Below, piece after piece: positions 5,935-7,967 of a stretch of DNA of 7,967 bases. Made by a program: the position numbers and the translations under genes. Position 1 is the stretch's first letter. Each line of letters opens with the position of its first letter. The stretch is taken from positions 1 to 7,967 of the forward strand of contig CAMUNJ010000035.1 in NCBI GenBank assembly GCA_947090235.1, given 5' to 3'. Under the pieces are notes generated by a model. That model saw only the letters and a list, made by a program, of their open reading frames with translations, searched no databases and was not told the origin of the DNA. This stretch comes from an uncultured Bacillota bacterium (lineage in GTDB: Bacteria; Bacillota; Clostridia; Christensenellales; UBA1242).

Positions 5935-5957
5935 ATATAAAAATTTGGATGATGATA

Positions 5958-7076
5958 ATGATTTATTTAGATAATGCGGCAACTACAAAAATGTTTGAAG
6001 GTTGTGTGGACATAATCAAAGATTATGCCTGCAACCTTTTTTATAACCCTTCTGCAGGTTATAAGCAGGCTATAGAAAATTCTAAATTGATTGATGGCGT
6101 AAGGAGAAATATATTAAATGTATTAGTTGCTCAAAAAGGCGAGATAATATTTACAAGTGGGGCAACCGAAAGCAATAATCTTGCTGTTCGAGGCAGTCAA
6201 AGAAATGGTAAATGGGAATATATCTTTTCTATGGGTGAGCATCCAAGTGTTTATAACACTGCCTTAGATATGCAGGCTCAAGGAGCAATAGTGCATTTTG
6301 TTCCATTACAAAAAAATGGTGAAATTGATTATGATAAACTTGAAAGTCTTTTAAATGATAAAACTAGACTTATTTCTTGTATGCATATAAGCAATGAAAC
6401 TGGTGTAGTTAATGATTTGTCAAAAATTATACAATTAAAAAACCAATATGCTAAAAATGCCTTGTTGCATGTGGATGGAGTTCAAGCGTTTTGTAAAATT
6501 CCTTTACAAAATGGTGTTATAAACGATATTGATTTTTATTCTTTTTCTGCTCATAAATTTCATGGCCCTAAAGGTGTTGGTGGCCTATATGTAAAAAATA
6601 TAGAGCCTTTAAAAGCAATAGTTTTTGGTGGTGGGCAAGAACAAGGTAAGCGTTCGGGTACAGAAAACTTGCCAGCAATTATGGCTATGGATTATGCTAT
6701 AAAACAAATTGATATTAATGCAAATTATGATAAGGTTGTGCAACTGAGAAATAGGTTTTTAAATGTATTTAAGCGAGAGGAGGGAGTTGAGTTTATTGAA
6801 TCTCAAAGTCCATACATTGTAAGCATGAGTTTTTGTGATGTTAATGGAGAAACTCTTATGCGTGCGGTTGAAAATGATGTAATAATTGGTGTTGGATCTG
6901 CTTGTTCTGCTAAACATTCTGGGAATAGAATACTTGAAAATTTAGGATTTACTAAAGATAAAGTTAAATCTAGTGTGAGGATTAGTTTTAATGCTTACAT
7001 GGATTTGCAAGAGGTTGAAATGGCAGGCAAGATTATTTTGAAAAAATACAAAGAGATAAGGGAGAAGGTTAGATAA
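5958..7076 (+). CDS. NifS/IscS-family cysteine desulfurase paired with ThiI
   Basis: This PLP enzyme removes sulfur from cysteine, leaving alanine and a protein persulfide. From the start at 5958 it has 372 residues beginning MIYLDNAATT. Visible elements are SGATESNN (67-74), GEHPSV with His95 over the cofactor, DGVQ (Asp173, Gln176), SAHKFHGPKG (197-206) with PLP-binding Lys200, the GSGTEN-like RSGTEN (232-237), and GSACSA (313-318) with catalytic Cys316. The active-site loop after Cys316 is short, as in desulfurases dedicated to ThiI (NifZ-type), and thiI follows directly. It most likely feeds tRNA 4-thiouridine rather than Fe-S clusters, because no iscU/sufU is next to it. An in-frame ATG at 5916 lies inside the palindrome. 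ATGs at 5949 and 5952 are also possible, but the family start and a weak GGA (5947-5949) favour 5958. Confidence 0.95.
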   Translation: MIYLDNAATTKMFEGCVDIIKDYACNLFYNPSAGYKQAIENSKLIDGVRRNILNVLVAQKGEIIFTSGATESNNLAVRGSQRNGKWEYIFSMGEHPSVYNTALDMQAQGAIVHFVPLQKNGEIDYDKLESLLNDKTRLISCMHISNETGVVNDLSKIIQLKNQYAKNALLHVDGVQAFCKIPLQNGVINDIDFYSFSAHKFHGPKGVGGLYVKNIEPLKAIVFGGGQEQGKRSGTENLPAIMAMDYAIKQIDINANYDKVVQLRNRFLNVFKREEGVEFIESQSPYIVSMSFCDVNGETLMRAVENDVIIGVGSACSAKHSGNRILENLGFTKDKVKSSVRISFNAYMDLQEVEMAGKIILKKYKEIREKVR

Positions 7077-7967
7077 TGAAAAGGGTTTTATTGCTTAGAT
7101 TTGGAGAACTCTTTTTGAAGGGTAAAAATATCAAAGTATTTGAAAATGCTTTGATAAATAATATTAAAACTCAATTGCAGGGTGAAAAGTTTGACTTTCA
7201 TGTGACTCTTGGTCGATATATTGTTTCTAATTATAATCAAGAAGATGAAAGTAGATTAATGCAAAAATTGGGACAAGTTTTTGGACTGTTTAGTTTGAGT
7301 CCTGCTACTGAAGTTTTTTCTAATCGTGAAGAAATTGAAGGTGTTATAAGAAGTATTCAACTAAAGGGAAAGTCGTACAAAGTTTCAGTTAAGCGTGCCG
7401 ATAAAAATTTTGCTATTTCTTCTATGGAATATGCTAAGATTTTAGGAACAATAATATGGAATAATAATGATAATCCTGTTGTTGATTTATATAATCCTGA
7501 TCTTGAAATTAATGTTGATATTCGCAATAATGGCAGAACTTATATTTATACCCAAACTATTCCTTGTCAAGGGGGATTGCCTCTTGGCACTGCAGGGCAG
7601 GCTTTGTTACTCTTGTCGGGTGGGATAGATAGCCCTGTTGCCGGATATTTGATGTCAAAAAGGGGATTAAATCTTCATGCATTGCATTTTCATAGTTATC
7701 CTTATACAAGCGAACTTGCTAAAGAAAAGGTGCTAACGCTTGCTAAACAATTAACTCCTTATGTTGGCAGTATAACCTTGCATTGTGTTTCATTTACAAA
7801 AGTTCAAGAAACCATTCATGTTAATTGTGTGCCAGAATACATGATTACTATTATGAGAAGAATAATGATGAGGGTTGCTGAAAAAATATGCGAAAAGAAT
7901 AATCTTGGTGCTATTGTGACTGGTGAAAGTTTAGGGCAGGTTGCAAGTCAAACAATGCAAAGTATGA
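7076..7967 (+). CDS. thiI: tRNA 4-thiouridine synthase ThiI (3' end beyond window)
   Basis: Only the first 297 codons are present and the frame stays open to the window end. ThiI adenylates U8 of tRNA and inserts sulfur from the desulfurase to make 4-thiouridine. In many bacteria it also supplies sulfur for the thiamine thiazole. The N-terminal ferredoxin-like region is seen at MKRVLLLRFGELFLKGKN (1-18), the THUMP domain at about 60-165, and the PP-loop ATPase from about 177 with LLLSGGIDSPVAGY (178-191). HFHSYPYTS (204-212) and TGESLGQVASQT (282-293) are also typical of ThiI. Firmicutes forms usually end soon after the PP-loop domain, without a rhodanese domain; that part is not visible here. 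The ATG overlaps the desulfurase stop (TAATG), with AGAAGG (7063-7068) as RBS, so the pair is translationally coupled. Confidence 0.97.
   Translation, partial: MKRVLLLRFGELFLKGKNIKVFENALINNIKTQLQGEKFDFHVTLGRYIVSNYNQEDESRLMQKLGQVFGLFSLSPATEVFSNREEIEGVIRSIQLKGKSYKVSVKRADKNFAISSMEYAKILGTIIWNNNDNPVVDLYNPDLEINVDIRNNGRTYIYTQTIPCQGGLPLGTAGQALLLLSGGIDSPVAGYLMSKRGLNLHALHFHSYPYTSELAKEKVLTLAKQLTPYVGSITLHCVSFTKVQETIHVNCVPEYMITIMRRIMMRVAEKICEKNNLGAIVTGESLGQVASQTMQSM

Noticed and set aside
5916..5957. Upstream ATG adding 14 residues to the cysteine desulfurase
   Set aside because: This ATG is inside the palindrome and upstream of the predicted transcription start. The added residues do not resemble the family, whose members begin near YLDNAATT.
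1..7967. CRISPR arrays, insertion sequences, phage or plasmid functions
   Set aside because: No spaced direct repeats, transposase or integrase motifs, or terminal repeats were seen. Apart from the ART-like gene, the content is housekeeping.

Overview
The window looks like a chromosomal segment of a low-GC Bacillota (Firmicutes) bacterium, most likely a Clostridia-type or related gut lineage. The evidence is strongly AT-rich DNA with A/T-ending codons, strong AGGAGG-type Shine-Dalgarno sites, sigma-A-like promoters, a T-box leader in front of the phenylalanyl-tRNA synthetase genes, and a NifS-type desulfurase paired with ThiI. TGG is used for Trp and the stops seen are TAA and TAG, so nothing points to a Mycoplasma-like code.

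Layout. Positions 13-97 (minus) hold a tRNA-Leu with an AAG anticodon. It is driven by a consensus TTGACA-17-TATAAT promoter, and an inverted repeat overlaps its predicted transcription start. A promoter and strong RBS at 305-348 precede a small two-helix membrane protein (352-591, plus). This gene converges on an RluA-family pseudouridine synthase (613-1521, minus). The two share a bidirectional hairpin terminator (586-618) that contains both stop codons. The pseudouridine synthase has no RBS, and a candidate -10 box lies at the distance expected for a leaderless mRNA.

From 1604 onward everything is on the plus strand. A complete T-box riboswitch (about 1640-1898) has a Phe specifier UUC, a canonical UGGUACC bulge and mutually exclusive antiterminator and terminator helices. 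It controls three tightly packed cistrons: a 188-residue protein with an ADP-ribosyltransferase-like His-Tyr-Glu pattern (1912-2478), pheS (2481-3524) and pheT (3527-5893). The placement of the unknown gene between leader and pheS is the most unusual feature of the window. It would be induced by uncharged tRNA-Phe together with its synthetase.

After pheT, a 64-base gap contains a 23-bp palindrome inside a candidate promoter. It is followed by a cysteine desulfurase (5958-7076) and, overlapping by one base, thiI (7076 to the window end, truncated). These two form the sulfur-transfer pair for 4-thiouridine in tRNA, and possibly for thiamine. No terminator is visible between pheT and the desulfurase, so read-through from the T-box operon is possible. 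The theme is tRNA and RNA function: a tRNA, an RNA pseudouridylase, an aminoacyl-tRNA synthetase, and tRNA thiolation.
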